Source: Glaciihabitans sp. dw_435 (lineage in GTDB: Bacteria; Actinomycetota; Actinomycetes; Actinomycetales; Microbacteriaceae). Taken from it: 64,000 bases of DNA. The stretch covers positions 1-64,000 of the forward strand of contig NZ_JAAVUZ010000002.1 of the NCBI RefSeq assembly GCF_018449675.1. Reading direction: 5' to 3'. The notes beneath the pieces are model-generated. The model ran no database searches, had not been told where the DNA came from, and was given only the letters and a program-made list of their open reading frames with translations. Positions 25,336-32,791 of this stretch are shown here, piece by piece (the first letter of the stretch is position 1; every line of letters begins with the position of its first letter). The position numbers and the translations under genes were made by a program.

Positions 25336-25661
25336 TAACTTCCTCGGTAGGTGGAGTACGCGAACGGGCTGAGCAGCAGGGGCACGTGATAGTGCGATGC
25401 GGCATCGGCCAGGGCGAAATCGATCGTGACGCGCGGGTAGAAGGACGGCTGTCCGAGCGCCGCAAAGTACGAGCCGGTGTCGAACACCAGCGTGTAGGTT
25501 CCCGCGGCGAGGGCGTCAGGTCCGAGTTCGGGGATGCGCCCGTCCGCGTTGGTCGCACCGGAGCCCAGCTCGAGCCCCGACGCATCCCGCAGCGACACGG
25601 CGACGCCGGAGGCCGGCTTGCCCAGCGCTGCGTCGAGAACGTGGGTGGTGACGTGGCTCAT
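25335..25661 (-). CDS. uraH: 5-Hydroxyisourate hydrolase (108 aa)
   Basis: Transthyretin-like enzyme that hydrolyses 5-hydroxyisourate to OHCU. All signature residues are seen: SHVTTHVLDAALGKPA at the start (catalytic His), YPRVTIDFAL (Arg) and the C-terminal tetrapeptide YRGS that defines the enzyme against transthyretin. The length is exactly that of the family. ATGA overlap with uraD upstream and a one-base overlap with the MetE-like gene downstream. Confidence 0.95.
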   Translation of the reverse strand: MSHVTTHVLDAALGKPASGVAVSLRDASGLELGSGATNADGRIPELGPDALAAGTYTLVFDTGSYFAALGQPSFYPRVTIDFALADAASHYHVPLLLSPFAYSTYRGS

Positions 25662-26179
25662 GCGCGCTCCGGGGGATCGGTGGGTACGGACGGGACGGTG
25701 GAGGCGAACGTCTTCTCGAGACGCAGCAGGGCGATGTCGCGCAGCTGTTCGCCCACAATTGCCAGTTCGGTCGCGTCATCCAACTGGATGCGGCGGCGCA
25801 GCTCGGCGAGGATCTCGGCGCGCGAGCGACCCGCGGCGCGGATGAGGAATACGCGGTCGAAGCGCTCCTCGTAGTCGGCGTTGCCACGCGCGAGGGATGC
25901 GGCGAGCTCGGCGTCGTCCGCGTCGGCGGACGCCTGCTCGCTGCGGCTGAAGGACTGCGCGGCACCCTCGCCGACGGGCTTGTCGCCGATGCGCGGGTGG
26001 TGGGCCATTGCCTCGTCAATCTCGGCCGGCGACAGCGGAGTCGCGGCGGCAGACGCCACGGCGAGCAGCTCATCGAGGGAGGAATACGGCGCGGCGGCGG
26101 CAACGTCGTCGACCCAGCGGGTGATGGACAGGGCGGCGGTGAGGGCCGCGCGGAGCTCTGCGGCGGGAAGGTCGATCAT
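25658..26179 (-). CDS. uraD: 2-Oxo-4-hydroxy-4-carboxy-5-ureidoimidazoline decarboxylase (173 aa)
   Basis: OHCU decarboxylase, which gives stereospecific (S)-allantoin. The catalytic histidine is H61 in AHHPRIGDKP; SRSEQASA and FDRVFLIRAAGRSRAEIL are the other conserved segments. The ATG at 26179 (MIDLP) was chosen because it gives the standard N-terminus and lies right after an AT-rich -10 sequence; an upstream ATG at 26200 would overlap the divergent gene. It heads the uraD-uraH-MetE-like operon. Confidence 0.92.
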   Translation of the reverse strand: MIDLPAAELRAALTAALSITRWVDDVAAAAPYSSLDELLAVASAAATPLSPAEIDEAMAHHPRIGDKPVGEGAAQSFSRSEQASADADDAELAASLARGNADYEERFDRVFLIRAAGRSRAEILAELRRRIQLDDATELAIVGEQLRDIALLRLEKTFASTVPSVPTDPPERA

Positions 26180-26184
26180 CGTGT

Positions 26185-26191
26185 GTATAAC
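26185..26191. promoter_or_regulatory. Shared bidirectional -10 region between uraD and the MobA-like gene
   Basis: GTATAAC reads as TATAAC on the plus strand, ending 7 bases before the ATG at 26199, and as GTTATA/TTATAC on the minus strand, ending 5-6 bases before the ATG at 26179. Only 19 bases separate the two start codons, so both transcripts are probably leaderless and the two polymerases would compete for one AT-rich core. Confidence 0.6.
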
Positions 26192-26198
26192 TGTACCC

Positions 26199-26798
26199 AT
26201 GGCGGATATGCAGACTTCGGGAGCGCCGACGCACGGCGTAACGGGGATCGTGCTTGCCGCCGGCGCCGGATCCCGCATGGGCCGCGCCAAGGCGCTCCTC
26301 CACACTCCCGACGGTGAACCGTGGCTGTCACGCGCCGTATTCCTCCTGCGGAATGCGGGCTGCGACCGGGTCGTTGTGGTGCTGGGTGCGGACGCGGATG
26401 TCGCGGAGTCGCTGGTGCCCGCCGGCGCCGACGTCACCGTCGTGGTCGCCGACCGCTGGGTGGAGGGGATGTCGCACTCGCTGCGCGCGGGATTATCCGG
26501 AGCAACGGGCACGGCCGCGCTCATCGCCCTCGTGGACATGCCCGACCTTCCGCTCTCCGTCGTGCGGCGCATCCTGGACTCGCCCATCACCGATGACACC
26601 CTGCGGCAGGCGATGTTTCACGGGGCTCCGGGACATCCGGTGCTCGTCGGCCGCCGCCACTGGGAAGCGTTGGCGCTCGATATCGAGGGTGATCGCGGCG
26701 CCCGCCGCTTTCTCGCCGCGCACGGCGTGGACGAGGTGGAGTGCAGCGATCTCTACGACGGGCACGACATCGACACTCCCGCGCAACTGCCGCTGTAG
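26199..26798 (+). CDS. MobA-like NTP transferase, probable molybdopterin cytidylyltransferase (199 aa)
   Basis: Nucleotidyltransferase related to MobA/MocA. The N-terminal GIVLAAGAGSRMGRAKAL binds the nucleotide, VVVVLGADADV follows, and ALVDMPDLPLSVVRRI holds the metal-binding Asp. Members beside xanthine dehydrogenase genes attach CMP to molybdopterin to make the dinucleotide form used by xanthine dehydrogenase-type enzymes; that function is inferred from context. A leaderless start at the ATG, 7 bases after TATAAC, is likely. Confidence 0.82.
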   Translation: MADMQTSGAPTHGVTGIVLAAGAGSRMGRAKALLHTPDGEPWLSRAVFLLRNAGCDRVVVVLGADADVAESLVPAGADVTVVVADRWVEGMSHSLRAGLSGATGTAALIALVDMPDLPLSVVRRILDSPITDDTLRQAMFHGAPGHPVLVGRRHWEALALDIEGDRGARRFLAAHGVDEVECSDLYDGHDIDTPAQLPL

Positions 26799-26818
26799 TT
26801 GAACCTCGTGCCGGCGGA

Positions 26819-27478
26819 TCAGGGGTAGAGGCCAGCCCGGAACGTGAAGGTCACCAACTGCGCGCGGTCCCGGGCGCCGACCTTGGTCATCGCCCGGATG
26901 GCGTGCGTCTTGACGGTGAACGGGGACACCGACATCTGGGCCGCGATCTCGTGGTTGTCCAGGCCGCTCGCGACGAGCACGATCACATCCCGCTCCCGCG
27001 GCGTGAGAGCGCTGAAGCGCTGGAGGAGTTCCTGGTCGATGGTGGGAGGTGGGCTGTCGGTCATGTGACCAATAAGGGCCGCCGTTGCCGCGGCGGAGAG
27101 CGCGCCGCCGCCGGCGACGACCTCGGCGATGCCGGCGACGAGCTCGGAGGGGCTCACAGTTTTGCTGAGGAAGCCGTTTGCCCCGGCGCGCAGGGCGGCG
27201 AGAACTATGTCGTCCTGGTCGAAGGTGGTGAGCACGATCACGCGCAGGGTCTCGGAGGGATACTCCCTGCGGATCCTCCGGGTGGCCTCCACCCCGTCAA
27301 TCCCGGGCATCCGGATGTCCATGAGCACCACGTCGACGGGGTTGTCCCGCAAAAACGATGGCACCTGGAGTCCGTCGGAGACGTCCCCGACGACAACGAA
27401 CGTCGGGTCGAGGAGCAGCATCGAGGCAATCCCGGCCCGCATGTCGTCCTGATCGTCCACGATCAAAATGTTCGTCAT
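26819..27478 (-). CDS. NarL/FixJ-family response regulator (219 aa)
   Basis: Receiver domain with acidic pocket DDQD at the N-terminus and phospho-acceptor D54 (VLMDIRMPG), switch Thr in VIVLTTFD and Lys in GFLSKTVS. The C-terminal LuxR-type helix-turn-helix is at about 155-215 (LTPRERDVIVLVASGLDNHE, VSPFTVKTHAIRAM). Its ATG overlaps the stop of the histidine kinase by 4 bases, so the two form a two-component operon. Its probable targets include two 7-2-7 inverted repeats between the kinase and the divergent gene at 28843. Confidence 0.9.
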   Translation of the reverse strand: MTNILIVDDQDDMRAGIASMLLLDPTFVVVGDVSDGLQVPSFLRDNPVDVVLMDIRMPGIDGVEATRRIRREYPSETLRVIVLTTFDQDDIVLAALRAGANGFLSKTVSPSELVAGIAEVVAGGGALSAAATAALIGHMTDSPPPTIDQELLQRFSALTPRERDVIVLVASGLDNHEIAAQMSVSPFTVKTHAIRAMTKVGARDRAQLVTFTFRAGLYP

Positions 27479-28680
27479 GCGAGTTGCGCTCCGATGGGGC
27501 TGAGTTCCGCGCTGACGCGGAACTGGCCGTCCGCGGTAACAATGGTCAGTCTTCCGCCGCACGACTCGACGCGTTCGCGCATCCCGACGAGCCCGAGCCC
27601 GCTGCCGGCGACCGCTCCCCGGAGGGCGTGCCCAATGCGGTTGCTGACGGTGACGTGAATCCTGCCGTCCGATTCGTGGATGTCGACGGTCGCGGCTCCC
27701 TCGCCGTGGCGGTACGCGTTGGTGAGCGCTTCCTGCACGATCCGGTACACGGTCACCCCAACACTCGGCTCGCCCTCCGGATCATCGAGGGAGATGGAGG
27801 CCGACACGTCCAGTCCGATGCTGCCGAACGACGCGATCAAGCCATCGAGACTGCCGAGTGACGGCGTGGGCCGCAGGGCATCGTCGTGGGGAATCGTGTC
27901 TCCCCGGCGCAGGAGCGACAGGATTCGCTGGGTCTCGGAGACGACATTGCGCGCGTTCGATCGCGCCGATTCGAGCGCCTGCCGGGACGACGTTGCCTGT
28001 TCCGGCAGGCCGATCTCGGCCACTCCCAGGTGCACGCTGAGCATGGCGACCTGGTGACCGACGACGTCGTGCAGGTCGCGGGCGATCCGGAGGCGTTCCT
28101 CCGTGACGCGGCGCTCGACTTCCATTTCCCGGGTCGCAACTGCGGTGCGTGCGCGCTCCTCGGAGACCAGCCAGTGATCGCGGGAGAGTCGCAGGGCGGC
28201 TCCCGTTGCTCCGCCGCCGATTGCCGTGAACAGCGCCGCGGCGGACACGAGGGATCCGCTGCCGAAGCCGTGCCCCATCCACAGTCCGGCGAAGAAGAAC
28301 GCGGCGACGACCGCCGTGCCGGGCACGGGTGGCTTCCCCCGGAATGTGAACGAGAACAGCACGAGCACTGCCATCATCCACACCGACACCGGATCGTCTC
28401 CCAGTGCGGTCACTGCGAGGGACGCCGCGCTGGTGACGACGAGCCCCGCCCATGGCCTCCACCAGGACAGGGCGACGCCTCCGCCGGCCAGGAGCACGGC
28501 GAGAATCGTCGGGAGCTCCGATCCGATCGCGAGAGCGGTGATGATCTGAGCGGCAAAAATCAGGCCGGCCAGAACGTAGGCGCCGAGATGGAGAGCTGCG
28601 GGGCGGCGGATCCACAGGGGTACCCGGGGCCCGTCATCAACGGTGGCTGGTGTGCGCATGTTCCGATTCTGGTTCACCAC
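27475..28680 (-). CDS. Sensor histidine kinase, HisKA_3 family (401 aa)
   Basis: Membrane sensor kinase of the NarX/DesK/LiaS group. Five to six N-terminal helices span about residues 28-165. The dimerisation/phosphotransfer helix carries H204 in RIARDLHDVVGHQ, and the ATPase domain has VYRIVQEALTNAYRHG (N-box) and GSGLGLVGMRERVESCGG (G-box). The signal is unknown; there is no large extracytoplasmic domain, so it may sense the membrane or a neighbouring membrane protein such as the DUF308-like gene product. The GTG at 28680 is used here; an ATG at 28659 is an alternative start. Confidence 0.88.
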   Translation of the reverse strand: MVNQNRNMRTPATVDDGPRVPLWIRRPAALHLGAYVLAGLIFAAQIITALAIGSELPTILAVLLAGGGVALSWWRPWAGLVVTSAASLAVTALGDDPVSVWMMAVLVLFSFTFRGKPPVPGTAVVAAFFFAGLWMGHGFGSGSLVSAAALFTAIGGGATGAALRLSRDHWLVSEERARTAVATREMEVERRVTEERLRIARDLHDVVGHQVAMLSVHLGVAEIGLPEQATSSRQALESARSNARNVVSETQRILSLLRRGDTIPHDDALRPTPSLGSLDGLIASFGSIGLDVSASISLDDPEGEPSVGVTVYRIVQEALTNAYRHGEGAATVDIHESDGRIHVTVSNRIGHALRGAVAGSGLGLVGMRERVESCGGRLTIVTADGQFRVSAELSPIGAQLA

Positions 28681-28693
28681 TGGCGTCCCCGTG

Positions 28694-28709
28694 TACTTCG
28701 AACGAAGTA
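28694..28709. promoter_or_regulatory. 7-2-7 inverted repeat, candidate response-regulator site 1
   Basis: TACTTCG-AA-CGAAGTA is a perfect inverted repeat of two heptamers with a 2-base gap. NarL-type regulators bind this layout with heptamers TACYYMT. It lies 14 bases upstream of the histidine kinase start. Confidence 0.55.
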
Positions 28710-28754
28710 GACGGGGAGCGTCCCCGACACTTCGCGTCGGATCGGTGCCGGAAT

Positions 28755-28770
28755 TACTTCAAACGAAGTA
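28755..28770. promoter_or_regulatory. 7-2-7 inverted repeat, candidate response-regulator site 2
   Basis: TACTTCA-AA-CGAAGTA matches site 1 except for one base. The centres are 61 bases apart, about six helical turns, placing both sites on the same face of the DNA. It lies 72 bases before the DUF308-like gene. Confidence 0.55.
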
Positions 28771-28842
28771 CGTGACCCTCTCCGGCGACGCGAAGACTGC
28801 TCATCACGGCAGTCGCCGCGATCTCGATTCGTAAGGAAGACA

Positions 28843-29403
28843 ATGTCCAGCACACCCACCTCCCTCTCCCCCACCAGCGTCGCGACATCGTTGCGAAAGC
28901 TCTACTTCTTCCGCTTCGGCTTCGCACTCGTCTGGGCGGCCGTGGTGTTCGCCATCGGGTCCAGCCTCAGCCCCATCACGGCCGTCGTGCTTGTGCTGTA
29001 TCCGCTCTTCGACCTGGCGGCGGCAATCGTCGATGTCCGGGCCAGCCGGGCCGCCGGGTCCGTGCGGCTGCTGTACGTCAACATGGCCCTGAGCCTTCTG
29101 GCCGCCGTCGGTCTCGCGATCGCTGCGACCTCCGGTGCCCCCGCGGTGCTCCGGGTGTGGGGTGCGTGGGCGCTCACCGCCGGGCTTGTGCAGCTCATCG
29201 TCGGGATCCGCCGCCGCGCACTGGGCGGCCAGTGGATCATGATCATCTCCGGAGGACTCTCCGTGCTCGTGGGAGCCGCCTTCATCGGCATGGCCAGTGG
29301 CGCATCCGCATCCGTGACCTCGCTCGGCGGCTACGCCACCCTCGGCGGCGTCTTCTTCCTGATTTCCGCCCTGCGCCTGCGCCGCGCCGCGAAGGGTCTC
29401 TAA
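28843..29403 (+). CDS. DUF308/HdeD-like membrane protein (186 aa)
   Basis: Six probable membrane helices in three pairs, as in the DUF308/HdeD family: LYFFRFGFALVWAAVVFAIG, SLSPITAVVLVLYPLFDLAA, LLYVNMALSLLAAVGLAIAA, ALTAGLVQLIVGI, WIMIISGGLSVLVGAAFIGM and LGGVFFLISALRLRR. Its function is unknown; HdeD relatives are linked to acid or stress resistance. AAGGAAG precedes the ATG by 4 bases. It is divergent from the two-component system and two bases before the disulfide oxidoreductase gene. Confidence 0.8.
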   Translation: MSSTPTSLSPTSVATSLRKLYFFRFGFALVWAAVVFAIGSSLSPITAVVLVLYPLFDLAAAIVDVRASRAAGSVRLLYVNMALSLLAAVGLAIAATSGAPAVLRVWGAWALTAGLVQLIVGIRRRALGGQWIMIISGGLSVLVGAAFIGMASGASASVTSLGGYATLGGVFFLISALRLRRAAKGL

Positions 29404-29405
29404 CA

Positions 29406-30851
29406 ATGAGCGACACCACCTTCGACGTCATCATCATCGGCGCCGGTCCCGTCGGCGAAAACGTTGCCGACCGTATCGTCCAGGGCGGACTCACCGCCGC
29501 CATCATTGAACGCGAACTCATTGGCGGCGAGTGCTCCTACTGGGCCTGCATGCCCACCAAGGCGCTGCTGCGGGATGCCGCGGCCCTGCGCGCAGCCCGC
29601 GCGCTGCCGGGAGCCAGCCACGCGATTACCGGCGAGCTCGACGTCGCCGCAGTCCTGCGCCGCCGCGATTCCTTCGCCTCCCACTGGAACGACGACGGCC
29701 AGGCCGAGTGGCTGCGTGGCGCCGGAATCTCCCTGTTCCGCGGCGAAGGCCGAATCGCCTCCGCCCGCAGGGTCTCGGTCACCGCCCCCGACGGCACGAC
29801 GAGGGAACTCACGGCGCGTCACGCGGTGGTCATCAGCACCGGAAGCAGCGCCCGCGTGCCCTCGATCACGGGACTGGCCGAGACCATCCCGTGGACCAGC
29901 CGGCAGGCGGCATCCGCTGCCACGATCCCCGGGCGGTTGGCCATCATCGGTGGCGGCGTTGTTGCCACCGAAATGGCCACGGCCTTCACCGCCCTCGGAA
30001 GTACCGTCACCATCATCGCCCGCAATGGGCTGCTGCCCGCCGTTGAGCCCTTCGCGAGCGGCCTCGTTGCCGCGTCGTTGGAAGCGCACGGCGTCACGCT
30101 GCGCCTGGACACCGAGCCGGAGAGCGTCCATCGGGACCAGGGCGGAGACGTCCACATCGATCTCGCTGACGGGACCACGGTGGTGGCCGACGAGGTTCTC
30201 GTTGCCACGGGCCGCACCCCGAACACCGGCGCCGTCGGTATCGAAAATGTCGGCCTGACGCCGGGAGACTGGCTCACCGTCGACGACGCCCTGCGCGTTG
30301 TGCAGCACAGCGGCGAGCCCGTAGCCGGCGAATGGCTCTATGCCGCGGGAGATGTGAACCGTCGCGTTCTCCTCACGCATCAGGGCAAGTACCAGGCGCG
30401 CATGCTGGGTGACAGCATCGTTGCCCGCGCGAAGGGCACCCCGATCGATGACAGCGCGTGGGGGCGCCACGCGTTCACCGCGGACGAGCGTTCCGTGCCC
30501 CAGGTGATCTTCGGAGACCCGGAGATCGCCACGGTCGGATACACCGTCGCCGAGGCCACTGCACGGGGGCTGCGCATCCGCGCCGTCGAGTACGACCTCG
30601 CGGCTGTCGCCGGGGCGTCGCTGCACGCCGACGGATACACCGGTCGCGCACTCATGGTCGTGGACGAAGACCGGAAGGTCATCGTCGGCTTCACGATCGC
30701 GGGGCCGGACGTCGCCGAATTGCTGCACGCCGCGACCATCGCCATCGCCGCAGAAGTTCCGCTCGACCGACTCTGGCACGCCATTCCCGCCTACCCGACG
30801 GTGAGCGAGGTCTGGCTCCGACTCCTGGAAACCTACGGCCGCGAGGCCTGA
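29406..30851 (+). CDS. FAD/NAD(P)-dependent disulfide oxidoreductase, LPD/mercuric reductase-like (481 aa)
   Basis: Class I pyridine nucleotide-disulfide oxidoreductase. FAD binds at DVIIIGAGPVGENVA, the redox disulfide is Cys43-Cys48 in GGECSYWACMPTKALL, and NAD(P) binds at LAIIGGGVVATEMATAFTAL. The C-terminal dimer interface reads AIPAYPTVSEVWLRLLE: the His of the usual HPT motif is Tyr, so the acid-base residue of lipoamide dehydrogenase is missing. It is thus unlikely to be a standard lipoamide dehydrogenase; a quinone, metal or low-molecular-weight disulfide reductase is more probable. It follows the DUF308-like gene and precedes an EthD protein. Confidence 0.85.
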   Translation: MSDTTFDVIIIGAGPVGENVADRIVQGGLTAAIIERELIGGECSYWACMPTKALLRDAAALRAARALPGASHAITGELDVAAVLRRRDSFASHWNDDGQAEWLRGAGISLFRGEGRIASARRVSVTAPDGTTRELTARHAVVISTGSSARVPSITGLAETIPWTSRQAASAATIPGRLAIIGGGVVATEMATAFTALGSTVTIIARNGLLPAVEPFASGLVAASLEAHGVTLRLDTEPESVHRDQGGDVHIDLADGTTVVADEVLVATGRTPNTGAVGIENVGLTPGDWLTVDDALRVVQHSGEPVAGEWLYAAGDVNRRVLLTHQGKYQARMLGDSIVARAKGTPIDDSAWGRHAFTADERSVPQVIFGDPEIATVGYTVAEATARGLRIRAVEYDLAAVAGASLHADGYTGRALMVVDEDRKVIVGFTIAGPDVAELLHAATIAIAAEVPLDRLWHAIPAYPTVSEVWLRLLETYGREA

Positions 30852-30914
30852 CGTTCGTTCGCTCCTTCCGCTCCACCCACCAGTTACCACCCACACAGAA
30901 AGTTGCACAGAACA

Positions 30915-31229
30915 ATGACTACGAAGATCACCATCATCTACGACAACCCGACCGACACCGATGCGTTCGAGAAGGGCTTCGTCGACTCGAAGCAGCTGGA
31001 CCTCGCCCGCGCACTTCCCGGCCTCCAGCGGCTCGAATCCTCCAAGGTCTGGCCCAAGGAAGACGGCTCCCCCACTCCCGCGCACCGTCTCGTCGACCTG
31101 TACTTCGCGGACTATGACGCCGCGTCGGCCGCGGTTGCTACCCCGGCCGCCGGCGAGCTGTTCCCCACCATCTTCGGCATCGCCACCGGAGGAGTGCGCA
31201 TCGTCTTCGCCGACGTCGAAGAGTCCTAA
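30915..31229 (+). CDS. EthD family protein (104 aa)
   Basis: Dimeric alpha-beta barrel protein of the EthD/ABM type. ITIIYDNPTDTDAFEKGF, RLESSKVWPKEDGSPTPAHR and LVDLYFADYDAASAAVATPA are typical; the role of EthD is unclear although it was found as an accessory to an ether-degrading P450 operon. The ATG at 30915 gives the usual N-terminus. It is 63 bases after the disulfide oxidoreductase gene and probably in the same transcript. Confidence 0.82.
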   Translation: MTTKITIIYDNPTDTDAFEKGFVDSKQLDLARALPGLQRLESSKVWPKEDGSPTPAHRLVDLYFADYDAASAAVATPAAGELFPTIFGIATGGVRIVFADVEES

Positions 31230-31242
31230 CCCCGACGGGGCC
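31230..31242. terminator. Possible short terminator hairpin between convergent genes
   Basis: CCCCGACGGGG can form a small four-pair hairpin just after the EthD stop, between convergent genes. Weak evidence. Confidence 0.25.
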
Positions 31243-31250
31243 GGTCGCGC

Positions 31251-32204
31251 TCAGGGCTGCAGGAGAATCTTGCCCCGGGCGTGACCGGCCTCGATCTCGG
31301 CGTGCGCGGCCGCGGCGTCGGCCAGCGGGAAGGTGCTGCTGATGTGGCTGACGAGACTGCCGCGTGCGGCGAGATCGGCGAGCGTCTGCAACGCCACCCG
31401 GTTCCGGGTCACCGACGGCACCTCGACCCGAACGCCGGTCCGCGCGGCGAGCGCCCGGTCGTCGTCGGTGACCGTCTCGGAGATGTCGATCACGACGCCG
31501 CCGGGTCGGGTCACGGCGATACCGGTCCCCGCCGTGGTGTCGCTGGCGTTGAAGACGACGTCAAACGGACGGTCGGCGAAGAGGGTGACCAGATCATCGC
31601 TCCGATAGTCGACTGTCACGTCGGCACCCAGGCTGCGCAGCCAGTCCAGCTTGCCGGCGCTCGCCACCGCCGTGACGGTGGCGCCGAGGTGGTGGGCGAT
31701 CTGCACCGCGAGGTGCCCGGTGCCTCCCCCGGCTCCCATGATCGCGATCCGCTGGGTCGCCTGCAGCTCTGCGAGGTCGACCAGGTTCTCCCAGACGGTG
31801 AGTCCCGCAAGCGGCAGGGCCGCGGCCTGTTCGTCGGACACCGCGTCCGGGGTGTGCACCAGGTCCGTGGCATCCGCCACCACATGTTCCGCATACGCTC
31901 GTCCCGGCTGCGGGAACCGGGACATGCCGAAGGCACGATCGCCGATCGCGAAGTCGGTCACCTCGGACCCGACAGCGTTCACGGTGCCGGCGAGATCCCA
32001 GCCGACGGTCACGGGGAAGCCGTCGAACAGTCCGGCGACGGCACCGCCCTTGCGGGTCTTGATGTCGACGGGATTCACGCCCGCGTACGCCACCCGGATG
32101 AGCACCTCTCCCGGCGCAAGCTCGTCAGAGGGAGGCACGGCCACCTCTGCAACCTCGAGCACTGATGGGGATCCGAACGATCTCTGGACGATGACACGGC
32201 TCAT
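31251..32204 (-). CDS. NADP-dependent zinc-free MDR oxidoreductase, quinone oxidoreductase type (317 aa)
   Basis: Medium-chain dehydrogenase/reductase of the QOR group. The N-terminal GroES-like domain carries VRIAYAGVNPVDIKTRKGG-like sequence and GWDLAGTVNAVGSEV; the Rossmann domain has IAIMGAGGGTGHLAVQIAHHLGA. Zinc ligands are absent, as expected for quinone oxidoreductases. AAGGAG lies 7 bases upstream of the ATG. It is divergent from an HxlR regulator, a common pairing in which the regulator senses a quinone or electrophile and represses the reductase. Confidence 0.87.
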   Translation of the reverse strand: MSRVIVQRSFGSPSVLEVAEVAVPPSDELAPGEVLIRVAYAGVNPVDIKTRKGGAVAGLFDGFPVTVGWDLAGTVNAVGSEVTDFAIGDRAFGMSRFPQPGRAYAEHVVADATDLVHTPDAVSDEQAAALPLAGLTVWENLVDLAELQATQRIAIMGAGGGTGHLAVQIAHHLGATVTAVASAGKLDWLRSLGADVTVDYRSDDLVTLFADRPFDVVFNASDTTAGTGIAVTRPGGVVIDISETVTDDDRALAARTGVRVEVPSVTRNRVALQTLADLAARGSLVSHISSTFPLADAAAAHAEIEAGHARGKILLQP

Positions 32205-32268
32205 GCCGGGGCTCCTTCTCTCGCGTCAACCACACCGGACTTACCGGCCTTGTCCACCCTGCCGCGAC

Positions 32269-32305
32269 TAGTTACTATTCACAACTAGGTACTTTTTTGT
32301 AACTA
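32269..32305. promoter_or_regulatory. Inverted repeat, candidate HxlR operator
   Basis: TAGTTAC (32269-32275) and GTAACTA (32299-32305) form a perfect 7-base inverted repeat separated by 23 AT-rich bases, between the divergent quinone oxidoreductase and HxlR genes. Its right arm ends at the regulator's ribosome site, so binding could autoregulate. Confidence 0.45.
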
Positions 32306-32317
32306 AGGAGACGCACG

Positions 32318-32671
32318 ATGGCTGTTCTACGTCAGGATCCACAGACGGTGACGGTGTTCGACGTCTACGCCCCCACCTGCCCGTCAAGGTCGCTCCTCGA
32401 TCTCGTCACCAGCCGATGGGCCGTGCTCATCATCGGGGCGCTCGAAGACGGGCCCCAGCGGTTCGGATCGCTCCGTCGACGGCTGGAAGGAATCAGCCAG
32501 AAGGTCCTGACCGACAAGCTCAGGGACCTCGAGGGCCAGGGACTGATCACCAGGAGTGTCATCGACAGGCCGCTGGCCGTCAGCTACGAACTCACGCCCG
32601 TCGGAATCACGCTGACGGCACCGCTCGCGCAACTCCGTGCCTGGTCACAGTCCCACTGCGACGCCGCCTGA
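32318..32671 (+). CDS. HxlR-family transcriptional regulator (117 aa)
   Basis: Winged-helix regulator with the conserved Cys of APTCPSRSLLDLVTSRWAVL (Cys20), which in HxlR/HypR/QorR proteins can be a redox or quinone sensor. LRRRLEGISQKVLTDKLRDL is the recognition helix region and YELTPVGITL forms the wing. AAGGAG sits 7 bases before the ATG. It is divergent from the quinone oxidoreductase gene and probably represses it. Confidence 0.9.
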   Translation: MAVLRQDPQTVTVFDVYAPTCPSRSLLDLVTSRWAVLIIGALEDGPQRFGSLRRRLEGISQKVLTDKLRDLEGQGLITRSVIDRPLAVSYELTPVGITLTAPLAQLRAWSQSHCDAA

Positions 32672-32779
32672 CCGGGACGCGCGAACGGTAACCGGCGGCG
32701 GTGTCGAGGGCTCGGGGCATCCGCGCGTAGCAGCGACATCTCCGGGCATCTAGGTCTTTCCGACGGCGGGGTGCCCGCT

Positions 32780-32785
32780 TAACAT
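32780..32785 (+). promoter_or_regulatory. Putative -10 element of a leaderless acyltransferase transcript
   Basis: TAACAT ends 6 bases before the ATG at 32792; no ribosome site is visible. Confidence 0.4.
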
Positions 32786-32791
32786 CCCCTC

